DNA of 64,000 bases from Sanguibacter sp. HDW7 (GTDB taxonomy: Bacteria; Actinomycetota; Actinomycetes; Actinomycetales; Cellulomonadaceae). Below, piece after piece: positions 18,634 to 26,972 of this stretch. Under the pieces are notes generated by a model. It ran no database searches and had not been told where the DNA came from. It was given only the letters and a program-made list of their open reading frames with translations. Each line of letters starts with the position of its first letter. Positions within the stretch are counted from its first letter, which is position 1. Where the stretch lies: contig NZ_CP049862.1 of the NCBI RefSeq assembly GCF_011300875.1, positions 1,736,001-1,800,000 on the forward strand, read 5' to 3'. A program made the position numbers and the translations under genes.

Positions 18634-19709
18634 TTCTTGCGTCGCTTCGGCTGCGCCGAGTGGCCCTGGTGCTGGCCCGGGAGGAGCTTGCCCGCGACGG
18701 CGTACGCCGAGAGCTCCTCGCCCTCGCCCGAGCCTGCGCGCAGCGCGAGGACCTTCTCCGTGTGCGCCTTGATCGCGGGCTCGCGGTCGCGCAGCGCGAC
18801 CTCGAGGGGCGTCGCGAGGAAGATCGACGAGTACGTGCCTGCCGCCATGCCGACGAACAGCGCGAGCGCGATGTCGCGCAGCGTGCCCGCGCCGAGGACG
18901 AACGCACCGATGAAGAGGATCGAGCTCACGGGCAGGAGTGCGACGACCGACGTGTTGATCGAGCGCACGAGGGTCTGGTTGACCGCGAGGTTCGCCTGCT
19001 CCTCGTACGTCGAGCGCTTCTGCGCGAGGATGCCGTCGGTGTTCTCACGGACCTTGTCGAAGACCACGACGGTGTCGTAGATCGAGTAGCCGAGGATCGT
19101 GAGGAAGCCGATCATCGTGGCCGGGGTGACCTCCCAGCCGACGAGCGCGTAGACGCCCAGGGTGAGGATGAGGTCGTGGAACAGCGCGATGATCGCGCCC
19201 GCGGCCATGCGCCAGTTGCGGAAGTAGGCCGTCATGACGACCGTGACGAGCAGGACGAAGACGATGAGGCCCTGGATCGTCTTCGACGAGACGTCCTTGC
19301 CCCACGTCGCACCGATCGTCGTCACCGTCACGGAGCTGTCGGGGACCTCGAACGCCTTGGCGAGACCGGCCTTGATGGCGTCGATCTGCTCCTGCTCGAG
19401 CGGCACGGTCTGGACCCGCATGGCTGACGACCCGAGCGAGGACACACGCGGCGCCTCGAGGACGCCGGCCTCAGCGACGGTGTCAGTCGCAAGCGACTGC
19501 GAACGGTCCGAGATGCCGGAGATCGTGAACTCGGAACCGCCCGTGAACTCGATACCGAAGTTGAAGCCCCGGATGCCGAGCACGAGCGCGCAGAGCACGA
19601 CGATGACGAGCGACGCCGCGAAGAAGCCCTTGCGTCGGCCGACGATGTTGTACGAGCGACGGCCCGTGTGGAGGTCGTTGCCCCACTGGGAGAACCCGCT
19701 GCGAGCCAT
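18630..19709 (-). CDS. secF: Protein translocase subunit SecF
   Basis: SecF works with SecD and YajC to drive late steps of Sec export using the proton gradient. The 359-residue protein has an N-terminal TM (about 32-48), the periplasmic domain with the conserved GIEFTGGSEF (about 53-62), and five C-terminal helices including the motif region GFLTILGYSIYDTVVVFDKVRENTD. The C-terminal tail is basic (PKRRKK). Its ATG overlaps the secD stop by 1 base pair frame (ATGA), and its stop overlaps the apt start. Confidence 0.96.
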   Translation of the reverse strand: MARSGFSQWGNDLHTGRRSYNIVGRRKGFFAASLVIVVLCALVLGIRGFNFGIEFTGGSEFTISGISDRSQSLATDTVAEAGVLEAPRVSSLGSSAMRVQTVPLEQEQIDAIKAGLAKAFEVPDSSVTVTTIGATWGKDVSSKTIQGLIVFVLLVTVVMTAYFRNWRMAAGAIIALFHDLILTLGVYALVGWEVTPATMIGFLTILGYSIYDTVVVFDKVRENTDGILAQKRSTYEEQANLAVNQTLVRSINTSVVALLPVSSILFIGAFVLGAGTLRDIALALFVGMAAGTYSSIFLATPLEVALRDREPAIKAHTEKVLALRAGSGEGEELSAYAVAGKLLPGQHQGHSAQPKRRKK

Positions 19710-21745
19710 CAGTGCTTCTCCTCGTCCGAGCCGGCGACCTCGGTGGTCGCGGCCTGCGTTGCATCGTCCTGGGTCGCCTCGATCGCGGCGTCGTCGGCCA
19801 CGACCGCGGTCGTCGCCTCCTCCGCCTCGCTCTGCGCAAGCGCACGGCGCTCGGCGATCGTCAGCGGGCGGTCCTCGACCTCGGTCGCCGTGGCGCCCGC
19901 GAGGCCGCCGAGCGCGGCCTCGGCCGAGACCTTCGTGCCTGCGGTCGCCTTCGGCGCCCGCACGCGGCCCCGCCCCTGGTAGACCGCAGCACGTCCGCCG
20001 AGCTGACGCGGGTCGAGACCCGACGCAGGGTGGCCACCGCCGAAGAAGCGGGTCTTCGCGAGCAGCTCCATGAGCGGGTGGGTGAAGAAGAAGACCACGA
20101 TGACGTCGATGACTGTCGTGAGACCGAGCGTGTACGCGAAGCCGCGCACGCCGCCGACCGCGAGGAAGAACAGCACGATCGCAGCGAGCAGGTTGACCGC
20201 GTCGGACGCGAGGATCGTGCGGCGGGCACGATCCCAGCCCTTCTCGACCGAGCCCACGAGGGCGCGTCCGTCACGTAGCTCGTCACGGATGCGCTCGAAG
20301 TAGACGATGAACGAGTCAGCTGTGATACCGATCGCCACGATGAGGCCCGTCACACCCGCGAGCGACAAGCGATAGCCCTGCAGCCACGAGAGGTAGGTGA
20401 TCGTGAGGTACGTGATGATCGTCGCCATGATGAGCGACGCAACGGTGACGAAGCCGAGCACCCTGTACTGCAGCAGCGAGTAGACGACGACGAGGATGAG
20501 GCCGATGAGGCCTGCGAGCAGACCCTTCTGGAGCTGCTCGGACCCGAGGGTCGCCGAGATCTCCATCTCGCTCTGCACCTTGAAGTCGAGCGGCAACGAA
20601 CCGAAGTTCAGCTGGTTCGCGAGAGTCGCCGCGCTCGCACGCGTGAACGAGCCCGAGATCTCTGCGCGGCCGTCCGGGATCGCATTCTCCACCGACGGGG
20701 CGGAGATGACGAGGCCGTCGAGCACCATCGCGAAGAGGTTGGGGGCGACGTTGCCCGTGCCCTGCAGGGCGTAGAGGCCAGCGAGACGCTTGGTCGTCTC
20801 GTAGAAGGCGTCCTTGCCCTCAGCGGTGAACTCGATGTTGACGACCGGCTCGTTGGTCGTCGCGTTGCCGACGACCTTGAGGCCGGACTGCGCGTTCTTG
20901 ATCTGCGTGCCGGGGATCTCGACCGGGCCGAGGATGTACTTGAAGATGCCGTCGTCGGAGCACGTGACGAGCGGCGCCTTCGGGTCGCCGGAGTCACCAC
21001 CCGTGAGCTTCGACTGGTCGCACACGAGGTCGTCGAACTGCTTCTGGATCGCGGGCGTGATCTGCGCGAGGTCGGAAGGGTTCGACGGGTCAGCCGTCGG
21101 GGCCGTCGTCGGCGTCGCGGTGGGCTCGTCCGTGGCCTTGTCGGTGGCCTTGTCGGTCGCTCCGTCCGTGGCCTTGTCCGTCGCCTTGTCGGTCGACGTC
21201 GCGGTGGCCTTCGTCTTGCCGCCGGTGCCGCCCGAGGTCTCGGTCGTCGTGGGCTCGTCAGAAGCCTTGTCGGTGGCCTTGTCCGTTGCCTGGTCCGTGG
21301 CCTTGTCGGTCGCGGTGGCCGACGGGGTCGGCGTCGGCTCGGCAGCGAAGCCGTAGTCCTGGACGAGCACGGGACGGAAGTTCATCTGGGCCGAACGACG
21401 CACCAGGTCGAGCGTCGCCTGGTCGGGCTTGCCCGGGAGCGCGACGACGATGTTCTGGCCACCCTGGCTCGAGATCTCGGCCTCAGCGACACCCGAGGCG
21501 TCGACACGCTGGCGGATGACGTTGATCGCCTGGCGGATGTCCTCCTCGGTGATCGTCGAGCCGTCGGTCGCGACCGGGGTGAGGATGATCTGCGTCCCGC
21601 CCTCGAGGTCGAGCGCCAGGTTCGGGGTCCAGTCCGCGTCTCCCCACTTCACGCCTGCGGCAAGACCGCCGGCAGCGAGTGCGATGAGGATCGCGAGGCT
21701 GATGAGCGTCCGCAGCGGACGCGTCTTCTTCGTACTGCTCGCCAC
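19709..21745 (-). CDS. secD: Protein translocase subunit SecD with a TDKA-repeat insert
   Basis: SecD partners SecF in protein export. The 678-residue protein has TM1 (about 13-31), the conserved LALDLEGGTQIIL (about 43-55), the P1/P4 periplasmic parts, and the C-terminal five-helix bundle with ITADSFIVYFERIRDELRDGR and DAVNLLAAIVLFFLAVGGVRGFA. Two departures are clear. Residues about 144-216 are a low-complexity repeat of the type ATDK/ATDE inserted in the periplasmic region, and about 110 residues after the last helix form an Ala/Thr/Glu-rich cytoplasmic tail. GTG start. It is the second gene of yajC-secD-secF-apt. Confidence 0.95.
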   Translation of the reverse strand: MASSTKKTRPLRTLISLAILIALAAGGLAAGVKWGDADWTPNLALDLEGGTQIILTPVATDGSTITEEDIRQAINVIRQRVDASGVAEAEISSQGGQNIVVALPGKPDQATLDLVRRSAQMNFRPVLVQDYGFAAEPTPTPSATATDKATDQATDKATDKASDEPTTTETSGGTGGKTKATATSTDKATDKATDGATDKATDKATDEPTATPTTAPTADPSNPSDLAQITPAIQKQFDDLVCDQSKLTGGDSGDPKAPLVTCSDDGIFKYILGPVEIPGTQIKNAQSGLKVVGNATTNEPVVNIEFTAEGKDAFYETTKRLAGLYALQGTGNVAPNLFAMVLDGLVISAPSVENAIPDGRAEISGSFTRASAATLANQLNFGSLPLDFKVQSEMEISATLGSEQLQKGLLAGLIGLILVVVYSLLQYRVLGFVTVASLIMATIITYLTITYLSWLQGYRLSLAGVTGLIVAIGITADSFIVYFERIRDELRDGRALVGSVEKGWDRARRTILASDAVNLLAAIVLFFLAVGGVRGFAYTLGLTTVIDVIVVFFFTHPLMELLAKTRFFGGGHPASGLDPRQLGGRAAVYQGRGRVRAPKATAGTKVSAEAALGGLAGATATEVEDRPLTIAERRALAQSEAEEATTAVVADDAAIEATQDDATQAATTEVAGSDEEKH
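21098..21316 (-). repeat. Degenerate 12-bp tandem repeat coding ATDK in secD
   Basis: Residues 144-216 of SecD are built mostly of four-residue units (ATDK, ATDQ, ATDG, ATDE), interrupted by a Thr/Gly/Lys linker. The DNA keeps a visible 12-bp period (for example gtggccttgtcg on the plus strand), so it is a coding minisatellite that could vary in copy number. Confidence 0.85.
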
Positions 21746-21826
21746 CAGAGTGATCTCTTCCCGTGTGCGGACCAGGAGGCCTGGTCCGGTTCAGTCGACG
21801 TGCGCCCGAGGGGCCGCGCGCCGAGC

Positions 21827-22228
21827 CTAGTCGTTCGTCGGTCGCCCGTCCTGCGACGACCCGGGCGTGTCCGTCCCGTCGGTGCCGTCGAGCTCGTCGT
21901 CGGACGTCAGGGCATCGTCGTCCTCGACGACCGGCTCGACGACCTTGGCCACCGCCTGGCGGATCCACGTCGTCCGTGCGCCGTCGACCGACGCGAGCGT
22001 GATGCGGTCACCCTCGACCTCGACGATCGTCCCGAAGAAGCCGGAGCCGGTCATGACCTCGGTGCCGATCTCAAGGCTGTCGCGGAAGGCCGTCGCCTCA
22101 CGCTGCTGCTTCTTGGCCCGACGTGAGCCGAAGAACATCATGAGGACGAGGGCGCCGAGGACGACGTAGAGGAAGATGTCGCCGCCGCCACCGGCTGCGC
22201 CGGCTGCGAGGTTCGTGACGTCGGTCAT
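21827..22228 (-). CDS. yajC: Preprotein translocase subunit YajC
   Basis: YajC is the small membrane partner of SecDF. The 133-residue protein has one TM (about 18-34, IFLYVVLGALVLMMFFG), the basic SRRAKKQQRE, the conserved LEIGTEVMTGSGFFGTIVEVEGD, and a long acidic Asp/Ser/Thr tail (VEDDDALTSDDELDGTDGTD) after residue 98. It has a GAAGGAG ribosome-binding site, and TAGACT at 22268-22273 is a likely -10, so this is the first gene of the yajC-secD-secF-apt operon. Confidence 0.94.
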   Translation of the reverse strand: MTDVTNLAAGAAGGGGDIFLYVVLGALVLMMFFGSRRAKKQQREATAFRDSLEIGTEVMTGSGFFGTIVEVEGDRITLASVDGARTTWIRQAVAKVVEPVVEDDDALTSDDELDGTDGTDTPGSSQDGRPTND

Positions 22229-22267
22229 GACGAGGATGCTCCTTCGGGGGTGGACTTCGCCTGCCGC

Positions 22268-22273
22268 AGTCTA
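22268..22273 (-). promoter_or_regulatory. Probable -10 of the yajC-secDF-apt operon (TAGACT)
   Basis: TAGACT on the minus strand about 40 nt before the yajC ATG. The same hexamer stands before relA and the DUF349 gene. Confidence 0.45.
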
Positions 22274-22328
22274 GCGGCGGTTCGCGAGGTCCAACGCCCG
22301 CCGCTCGCGCGAGGTTCCCGCGCGACGC

Positions 22329-23339
22329 TCACGCCGGTGCGTCGAGCCCGAGATGTGCCCACGCCGCGGGAGTCGCGACCCGACCACGCGGTGTCCGGCT
22401 CATGAGCCCCTCGCGCACGAGGAACGGTTCGGCGACCGTCTCGACGGTCTCGGGCTCCTCACCGACCGCGACCGCGAGCGTCGAGAGCCCGACAGGTCCG
22501 CCACCGAACCGCGTGCACAGCGCCGAGAGCACCGCGCGGTCGAGGCGGTCGAGGCCGAGAACGTCGACCTCGTACACCTCGAGCGCCGCACGCGCGGCGC
22601 GCAGGTCGAGCCGGCCGTCGCCACGCACCTGCGCCCAGTCCCGCACGCGACGCAGCAGACGGTTCGCGATGCGAGGCGTGCCGCGCGAGCGACCGGCGAT
22701 CTCGGCGGCGGCGTCGTGCTCGAGGACCGTCCCGAGGAGGCCCGCGCTCCGCACGAGCACCTGCTCGAGCTCGGAAGCGTCGTAGAAGTCGAGGTGACCT
22801 GTGAAGCCGAAGCGGTCGCGCAGCGGGGCCGGCAGCAGCCCTGCGCGCGTCGTCGCTCCCACCGCGACGAAGGGCGGCAGCGCGAGCGGGATCGCGCTCG
22901 CGCCCGGCCCCTTCCCGACGACGACGTCGACGCGGAAGTCCTCCATCGCCATGTAGAGGAGCTCCTCGGCCGGCCTCGCGAGCCGGTGGATCTCGTCGAT
23001 GAAGAGGACCTCGCCCTCCTCGAGCGAGGAAAGGACCGCCGCAAGGTCGCCCGCATGCGTGATCGCGGGGCCCGACGTCACGCGCAACGACGTCCCGAGC
23101 TCCGCAGCGATGATCATCGCGAGCGTCGTCTTGCCGAGGCCGGGCGGCCCCGAGAGCAGCACGTGGTCGGGGGTGCCTCCACGCCCGAGCGCGGCGTGGA
23201 GGACGAGGGAGAGCTGGTCGCGCACGGTCTTCTGCCCGACGAACTCCTCGAGCCTGCGGGGTCGCAGCGCGGCCTCCGCCGCACGCTCGATCTCGTCGGC
23301 ACCACCGTCGAGGAGCCGCTCCGCGGGCGCCTCAGCCAC
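22329..23339 (-). CDS. ruvB: Holliday junction branch-migration ATPase RuvB
   Basis: RuvB is the AAA+ motor that migrates Holliday junctions with RuvA. The 336-residue protein has the N-terminal [11 protein letters not shown], Walker A GPPGLGKT (64-71), Walker B DEIH (115-118), sensor 1 [10 protein letters not shown], the arginine-finger region and the C-terminal winged-helix DNA-binding domain ending in [16 protein letters not shown]. The GTG start overlaps ruvA by 8 bases; ruvC-ruvA-ruvB are contiguous. Confidence 0.97.
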   Translation of the reverse strand: MAEAPAERLLDGGADEIERAAEAALRPRRLEEFVGQKTVRDQLSLVLHAALGRGGTPDHVLLSGPPGLGKTTLAMIIAAELGTSLRVTSGPAITHAGDLAAVLSSLEEGEVLFIDEIHRLARPAEELLYMAMEDFRVDVVVGKGPGASAIPLALPPFVAVGATTRAGLLPAPLRDRFGFTGHLDFYDASELEQVLVRSAGLLGTVLEHDAAAEIAGRSRGTPRIANRLLRRVRDWAQVRGDGRLDLRAARAALEVYEVDVLGLDRLDRAVLSALCTRFGGGPVGLSTLAVAVGEEPETVETVAEPFLVREGLMSRTPRGRVATPAAWAHLGLDAPA

Positions 23340-23955
23340 GACGACCCCCGAGCATGCGCAGCGAGGCGCGCAGGACGTCGGGCACGTCGCCCTCGGCGAG
23401 CGGCTCGTCCGCCGCGTGACCGCGCGCCGTGAGCACGTCGCTCACCGCGTCCTCCGCGGTCCGCGCCGTCCAGCCCAGGCCCTCGAGCGCCTCGACGACC
23501 TTGACGCGGTGGTCGACGACCGCCACGGCAGCCTCTGCCGCCGCGCCGCCGCGCACGGGTCCGAGCTTGTCGCCGAGCTCGAGCACGAGCCGCTGAGCAC
23601 CCTTGCGGCCGATGCCGGGGACCTTCATGAGCGTCGTGAGGTTGCCGTCGGCGACCGCGCCCCGCAGGGCGTCGGGCGAGAGCACCGCAAGCATAGCGAG
23701 GGCGGTCCGCGGGCCGATGCCCGAGACCGTCTGCACGGTGTCGAAGGTCTCGCGCTCGTCGACGTCGGCGAAGCCGTAGAGCGTGAAGGAGTCCTCGCGC
23801 ACGACGAGCGTCGTGTGGAGGCGCGCGTGCTCCCCCACACGCAGCAGCGCGAGAGTCGACGGCGTCGCGAGCACGGAGAGCCCGACGCCTCCCGTCTCGA
23901 CGACGGCGCGGTCGATCCCGACCGCGAGCACCTCACCACGTACCGAGGCGATCAC
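23332..23955 (-). CDS. ruvA: Holliday junction-binding protein RuvA
   Basis: RuvA tetramers bind the four-way junction and position RuvB. The 207-residue protein begins [28 protein letters not shown] (OB fold) and has the two helix-hairpin-helix elements ([38 protein letters not shown]) and a C-terminal UBA-like RuvB-binding domain ([19 protein letters not shown]). GTG start. It overlaps ruvB and follows ruvC by about 80 nt. Confidence 0.97.
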   Translation of the reverse strand: MIASVRGEVLAVGIDRAVVETGGVGLSVLATPSTLALLRVGEHARLHTTLVVREDSFTLYGFADVDERETFDTVQTVSGIGPRTALAMLAVLSPDALRGAVADGNLTTLMKVPGIGRKGAQRLVLELGDKLGPVRGGAAAEAAVAVVDHRVKVVEALEGLGWTARTAEDAVSDVLTARGHAADEPLAEGDVPDVLRASLRMLGGRRG

Positions 23956-24036
23956 GACGCTCCCTCCGGGTCGGCTACCAGCATGGCACCAACCGCTTCA
24001 AACACCTGTACGAACACCGCACCACCGTAGCAAGAG

Positions 24037-24606
24037 CTACCGACGTCCCCCGCCGCGGCGCGCCGCGTCCTCCGCGGCCGCCCATGCCCGTTGGGCGGGC
24101 GTCAGCTCGTGATGGTCACCGCCCTGCAGCGCACCCGAGGGGCGCCACAGGTGGCAGACCGCGAGTGCCAGCGCGTCCGCCGCGTCCGCAGGCTGCGGCG
24201 CCTCGGCGAGCCCGAGGATCTTCGCGATCATCGACTGGACCTGCGCCTTGTCCGCCCGTCCGTTGCCCGTCACGGCGGCCTTGACCTCCGACGGCGTGTG
24301 CATCGCGACAGGGACGCCACGACGCGCCGCGGCGACCATCGCGAGCCCCGCAGCCTGCGCGGTACCCATGACCGTCGAGACGTTGTGCTGCGCGAAGACG
24401 CGCTCGACCGCGAGGACGTCGGGGACGTGCTCGTCGAGCCATGCGTCGAGCCCGTCGGCGATCGTGCGGAGCCGCAGGTCGAGGCTCAGCGACGGCGGCG
24501 ACTCGATGACACCGACAGCGACGAGCCTCGCCCGGCGGCCCGGCAACGAGTCGACGACGCCCACGCCGCAGCGCGTGAGCCCAGGGTCCACACCCAGCAC
24601 CCTCAC
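24037..24606 (-). CDS. ruvC: Crossover junction endodeoxyribonuclease RuvC
   Basis: RuvC resolves Holliday junctions. The 189-residue protein starts [19 protein letters not shown], carrying the first catalytic Asp (Asp7). It has the conserved [21 protein letters not shown] (catalytic Glu near 70), the DNA-binding [20 protein letters not shown] and the terminal acidic [14 protein letters not shown]. The open frame continues far upstream through yebC, but GTG 24606 with a GGAAGGGG ribosome-binding site gives the exact family N-terminus. It lies downstream of a strong hairpin that follows yebC. Confidence 0.95.
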   Translation of the reverse strand: MRVLGVDPGLTRCGVGVVDSLPGRRARLVAVGVIESPPSLSLDLRLRTIADGLDAWLDEHVPDVLAVERVFAQHNVSTVMGTAQAAGLAMVAAARRGVPVAMHTPSEVKAAVTGNGRADKAQVQSMIAKILGLAEAPQPADAADALALAVCHLWRPSGALQGGDHHELTPAQRAWAAAEDAARRGGGRR

Positions 24607-24637
24607 GTCAGCCCCTTCCTGCCCCGTCCGGGGACGA

Positions 24638-24673
24638 CGGCGGCGCGTCGACCCGCAGGTCGACGCGCCGCCG
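24638..24673 (-). terminator. Perfect 16-bp hairpin between yebC and ruvC
   Basis: CGGCGGCGCGTCGACC (24638-24653) pairs perfectly with 24658-24673 around CGCA. It lies 9 nt after the yebC stop and 32 nt before ruvC, so it should separate or attenuate ruvCAB from yebC transcription. Confidence 0.75.
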
Positions 24674-24682
24674 GAGTGATGG

Positions 24683-25438
24683 TCAGTCCTCGTCGAGCGC
24701 CGCGAGCACCTCGTCCGAGGCGTCGAAGTTCGAGTAGACGTTCTGGACGTCGTCCGAGTCCTCGAGCGCGTCGATGAGTCGCAGCACCGCGCGGGCACGG
24801 TCGACGTCGACCTCGATCTCCAACGACGGGTGGAAGACCGTGTCGGCCGAGTCGTACTCGATGCCTGCGTCCTGGAGCGCCGTGCGCACCGCGACGAGGT
24901 CTGTCGCCTCGGAGAGGATCTCGAAGAAGTCGCCCTCGTCGTTGACCTCCTCGGCGCCCGCGTCGAGCGTCGCCTCCATGACGGCGTCCTCGTCCGTGCC
25001 CTGCTTGGGGACGACGACAACACCCTTGCGGGAGAAGAGGTACGAGACCGAGCCCGGGTCGGCCATCTGGCCGCCGTTGCGCGAGAACGCGACGCGGACC
25101 TCGGCTGCCGCACGGTTCTTGTTGTCCGTGAGGCACTCGACGAGGACGGCGATGCCGCCGGGCGCATAGCCCTCGTACATGATCGTCTGGTAGTCCGCGC
25201 CACCGGCCTCGGCACCCGAGCCGCGCTTGACGGCACGCTCGATGTTGTCGTTGGGGACCGAGGTCTTCTTGGCCTTCTGGATCGCGTCGAAGAGCGTGGG
25301 GTTTCCCCCGGGGTCACCGCCGCCCGTACGGGCAGCCACCTCGATGTTCTTGATGAGCTTGGCGAACAGCTTGCCGCGCTTGGCGTCGATCGCCGCCTTC
25401 TTGTGCTTCGTGGTGGCCCACTTGGAGTGACCGGACAT
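24683..25438 (-). CDS. YebC/TACO1-family protein
   Basis: YebC/TACO1 proteins act on translation of difficult sequences such as proline stretches; some were first described as transcriptional regulators. The 251-residue protein has the unmistakable N-terminus [20 protein letters not shown] and the conserved [14 protein letters not shown] and [19 protein letters not shown]. Full length for the family. The start lies 3 nt after the pdxT stop, so the two are cotranscribed. Linkage to ruvC is the rule in bacteria. Confidence 0.95.
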   Translation of the reverse strand: MSGHSKWATTKHKKAAIDAKRGKLFAKLIKNIEVAARTGGGDPGGNPTLFDAIQKAKKTSVPNDNIERAVKRGSGAEAGGADYQTIMYEGYAPGGIAVLVECLTDNKNRAAAEVRVAFSRNGGQMADPGSVSYLFSRKGVVVVPKQGTDEDAVMEATLDAGAEEVNDEGDFFEILSEATDLVAVRTALQDAGIEYDSADTVFHPSLEIEVDVDRARAVLRLIDALEDSDDVQNVYSNFDASDEVLAALDED

Positions 25439-25441
25439 GCC

Positions 25442-26044
25442 TTACCGCTCCTTCGAGACGAGTCTTGCGAACATTGCGTGAACCCTGGCGTCGCCCGTGA
25501 TCTCCGGGTGGAACGACGTCGCCATGAGAGGGCCCTGCGCGACTGCCACGATCCTACCGGTGGCCGGGCCGTCCCCCACGGTCGCGAGCACCTCGACGCG
25601 CGCGCCGACCTCCTCGACCCAGGGCGCCCGGATGAACGTCGCCGGCACGGGGCCGCCCTCGACACCTCGGAGGTCGAGCGTCGTCTGGAACGAGTCGGCC
25701 TGCCGTCCGAAGGCGTTGCGCCGCACCGTCATGTCGATGCCGCCGAGCGAGCGCTGGTCGGCCGTGCCGTCGAGCACCCGGTCCGCGAGCAGGATCATCC
25801 CCGCGCACGAGCCGTAGGCCGGCATGCCGTCGCGCAGACGCGCGAGCAGCGGCTCGCGCATCTCGAACACGTCGAGGAGCCTGCTCATCGTCGTCGACTC
25901 CCCGCCCGGCAGGACGAGCCCGTCGACCTGCTCGAGCTCGGCAGCACGGCGGACGCGCACAGCGCGCGCACCTGCGGCCTCGAGGGCCTTCACGTGCTCA
26001 GGGACGTCGCCCTGGAGCGCCAGGACACCGATCGTCGGGTTCAC
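25442..26044 (-). CDS. pdxT: Pyridoxal 5'-phosphate synthase glutaminase subunit PdxT
   Basis: PdxT hydrolyses glutamine and passes ammonia to PdxS for PLP synthesis. The 200-residue protein begins [17 protein letters not shown] and has [13 protein letters not shown] (oxyanion-loop region), the catalytic nucleophile motif [11 protein letters not shown] (Cys), and the terminal HPEITGD carrying the catalytic His-Glu. The start is taken as GTG 26044: TAGCAT lies 8 nt upstream, so a GTG at 26065 would precede the transcript start. In many relatives pdxT directly follows pdxS; here exactly 6 kb with six genes separates them. Confidence 0.95.
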   Translation of the reverse strand: MNPTIGVLALQGDVPEHVKALEAAGARAVRVRRAAELEQVDGLVLPGGESTTMSRLLDVFEMREPLLARLRDGMPAYGSCAGMILLADRVLDGTADQRSLGGIDMTVRRNAFGRQADSFQTTLDLRGVEGGPVPATFIRAPWVEEVGARVEVLATVGDGPATGRIVAVAQGPLMATSFHPEITGDARVHAMFARLVSKER

Positions 26045-26052
26045 GTCGCACC

Positions 26053-26058
26053 ATGCTA
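26053..26058 (-). promoter_or_regulatory. Near-leaderless -10 element of pdxT (TAGCAT)
   Basis: TAGCAT ends 8 nt before GTG 26044. It gives pdxT-yebC its own promoter, which is needed because pdxS is not upstream. Confidence 0.5.
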
Positions 26059-26098
26059 CGGCCACGACGGCGTACGAACGCGCCCGACCGCCCGCGTC

Positions 26099-26776
26099 TC
26101 ACATGCCCGCGGACTCCTCGGGCCCGAGCTCGTTGAGGTAGTTGTAGATGGTGAACCGGCTCACCGCGAGAGCCTTCGCCGCGGTCTCGACGCTCTCCTT
26201 GAGCTGGAAGAAACCACGGTCGCGCAGGTCCTGGACGACAGTGAGCTTGTGCCGCTTCTGCATGAGCTCGACGGGCACCTCGACGTCGGCGAGCGCGCGG
26301 GAGAGCAGGCCGTGGGCGAGCGAGTCGACGTCCCGCGGGTACTCCTCCGCGGAGCTGGTGCCGCCGCTCTCGTGGCTGGCAGCGGGCAGCATCGTCTCGA
26401 CGAGGCTCGCGACGGCGCGCCACGCCGAGACGTCGGCATTGATGCACAGGGCGGCGACCGCGCGGCCGTCCGCTCCCGACACGACGATCGTCGACGAACG
26501 CAGCTCGCGCCCGTCGTCCGTGCGGCTCGTGTAGCCGAGCGTCGTTCGCGCCTCGCCGCGTGCCACGGCGCGCAGGAGCATGTCGGTCGCGGGGCTGCCG
26601 ACGGTGCGCCCCGTGAGGCCACCGGCGATCGCGACGATCGAGTCGGGAAGGCGTCCGAGGTCGTGGATGACGACCTCGCAGTCGCCGGGGATGATCGCCG
26701 CGAGCGGCTCCGCGAGCTGGGCGAGCGTCGCGACGACGCCGTTCGTCTCCACTGGTGCCTGGGGTCCCACGATCAT
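26099..26776 (-). CDS. YheO/DauR-type transcriptional regulator
   Basis: A 225-residue regulator with an N-terminal YheO-type PAS domain (about 15-125; AIIPGDCEVVIHDLGRLPDSIVAIAGG) and a C-terminal helix-turn-helix of the DauR/HTH_22 kind (about 170-218; LTVVQDLRDRGFFQLKESVE, SRFTIYNYLNEL). DauR of Pseudomonas represses D-arginine catabolism genes; relatives often sit beside amino-acid catabolism operons. It has a GGAAGAGG ribosome-binding site and is divergent from the tryptophanase gene, with GTTGA inverted repeats between. Control of the tnaA cassette and of itself is the natural inference; the effector may be an amino acid. Confidence 0.85.
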   Translation of the reverse strand: MIVGPQAPVETNGVVATLAQLAEPLAAIIPGDCEVVIHDLGRLPDSIVAIAGGLTGRTVGSPATDMLLRAVARGEARTTLGYTSRTDDGRELRSSTIVVSGADGRAVAALCINADVSAWRAVASLVETMLPAASHESGGTSSAEEYPRDVDSLAHGLLSRALADVEVPVELMQKRHKLTVVQDLRDRGFFQLKESVETAAKALAVSRFTIYNYLNELGPEESAGM

Positions 26777-26837
26777 CCTCTTCCCTGCTCGTCACCCGTC
26801 GTCGGGAACCCTCACAGTACCCGAGATAGCCGACAGG

Positions 26838-26903
26838 TGTTGAGGTGACCAAAGTCCCGTTGAAGAGTTCAACAGTCTCTGTACGGTTCTCAACAAGCGT
26901 TGA
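26838..26903. promoter_or_regulatory. Operator-like GTTGA inverted repeats in the regulator/tryptophanase divergent region
   Basis: Within this AT-richer stretch there is a perfect palindrome GTTGAAGAGTTCAAC (26859-26873), a second inverted repeat TCAAC-AAGC-GTTGA (26890-26903) with the half-sites in the opposite order, and a third half-site GTTGAGG near 26839. A possible -35 TTGAAG (26860-26865) and -10 TACGGT (26882-26887) for tnaA, 16 nt apart, lie within the repeats. A possible minus-strand -10 TACTGT for the regulator is at 26814-26819. Confidence 0.6.
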
Positions 26904-26972
26904 AGCGAGTCGCGAAGAGGCGGCCCGCGGGGCGACGCAGCCCCCACGTGCACCCTCACGAAGGAGAGAGCG

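Noticed and set aside
26874-26972. tnaC-like leader peptide before tnaA
   Set aside because: No short frame with a start, ribosome-binding site and Trp codon is present in this stretch.
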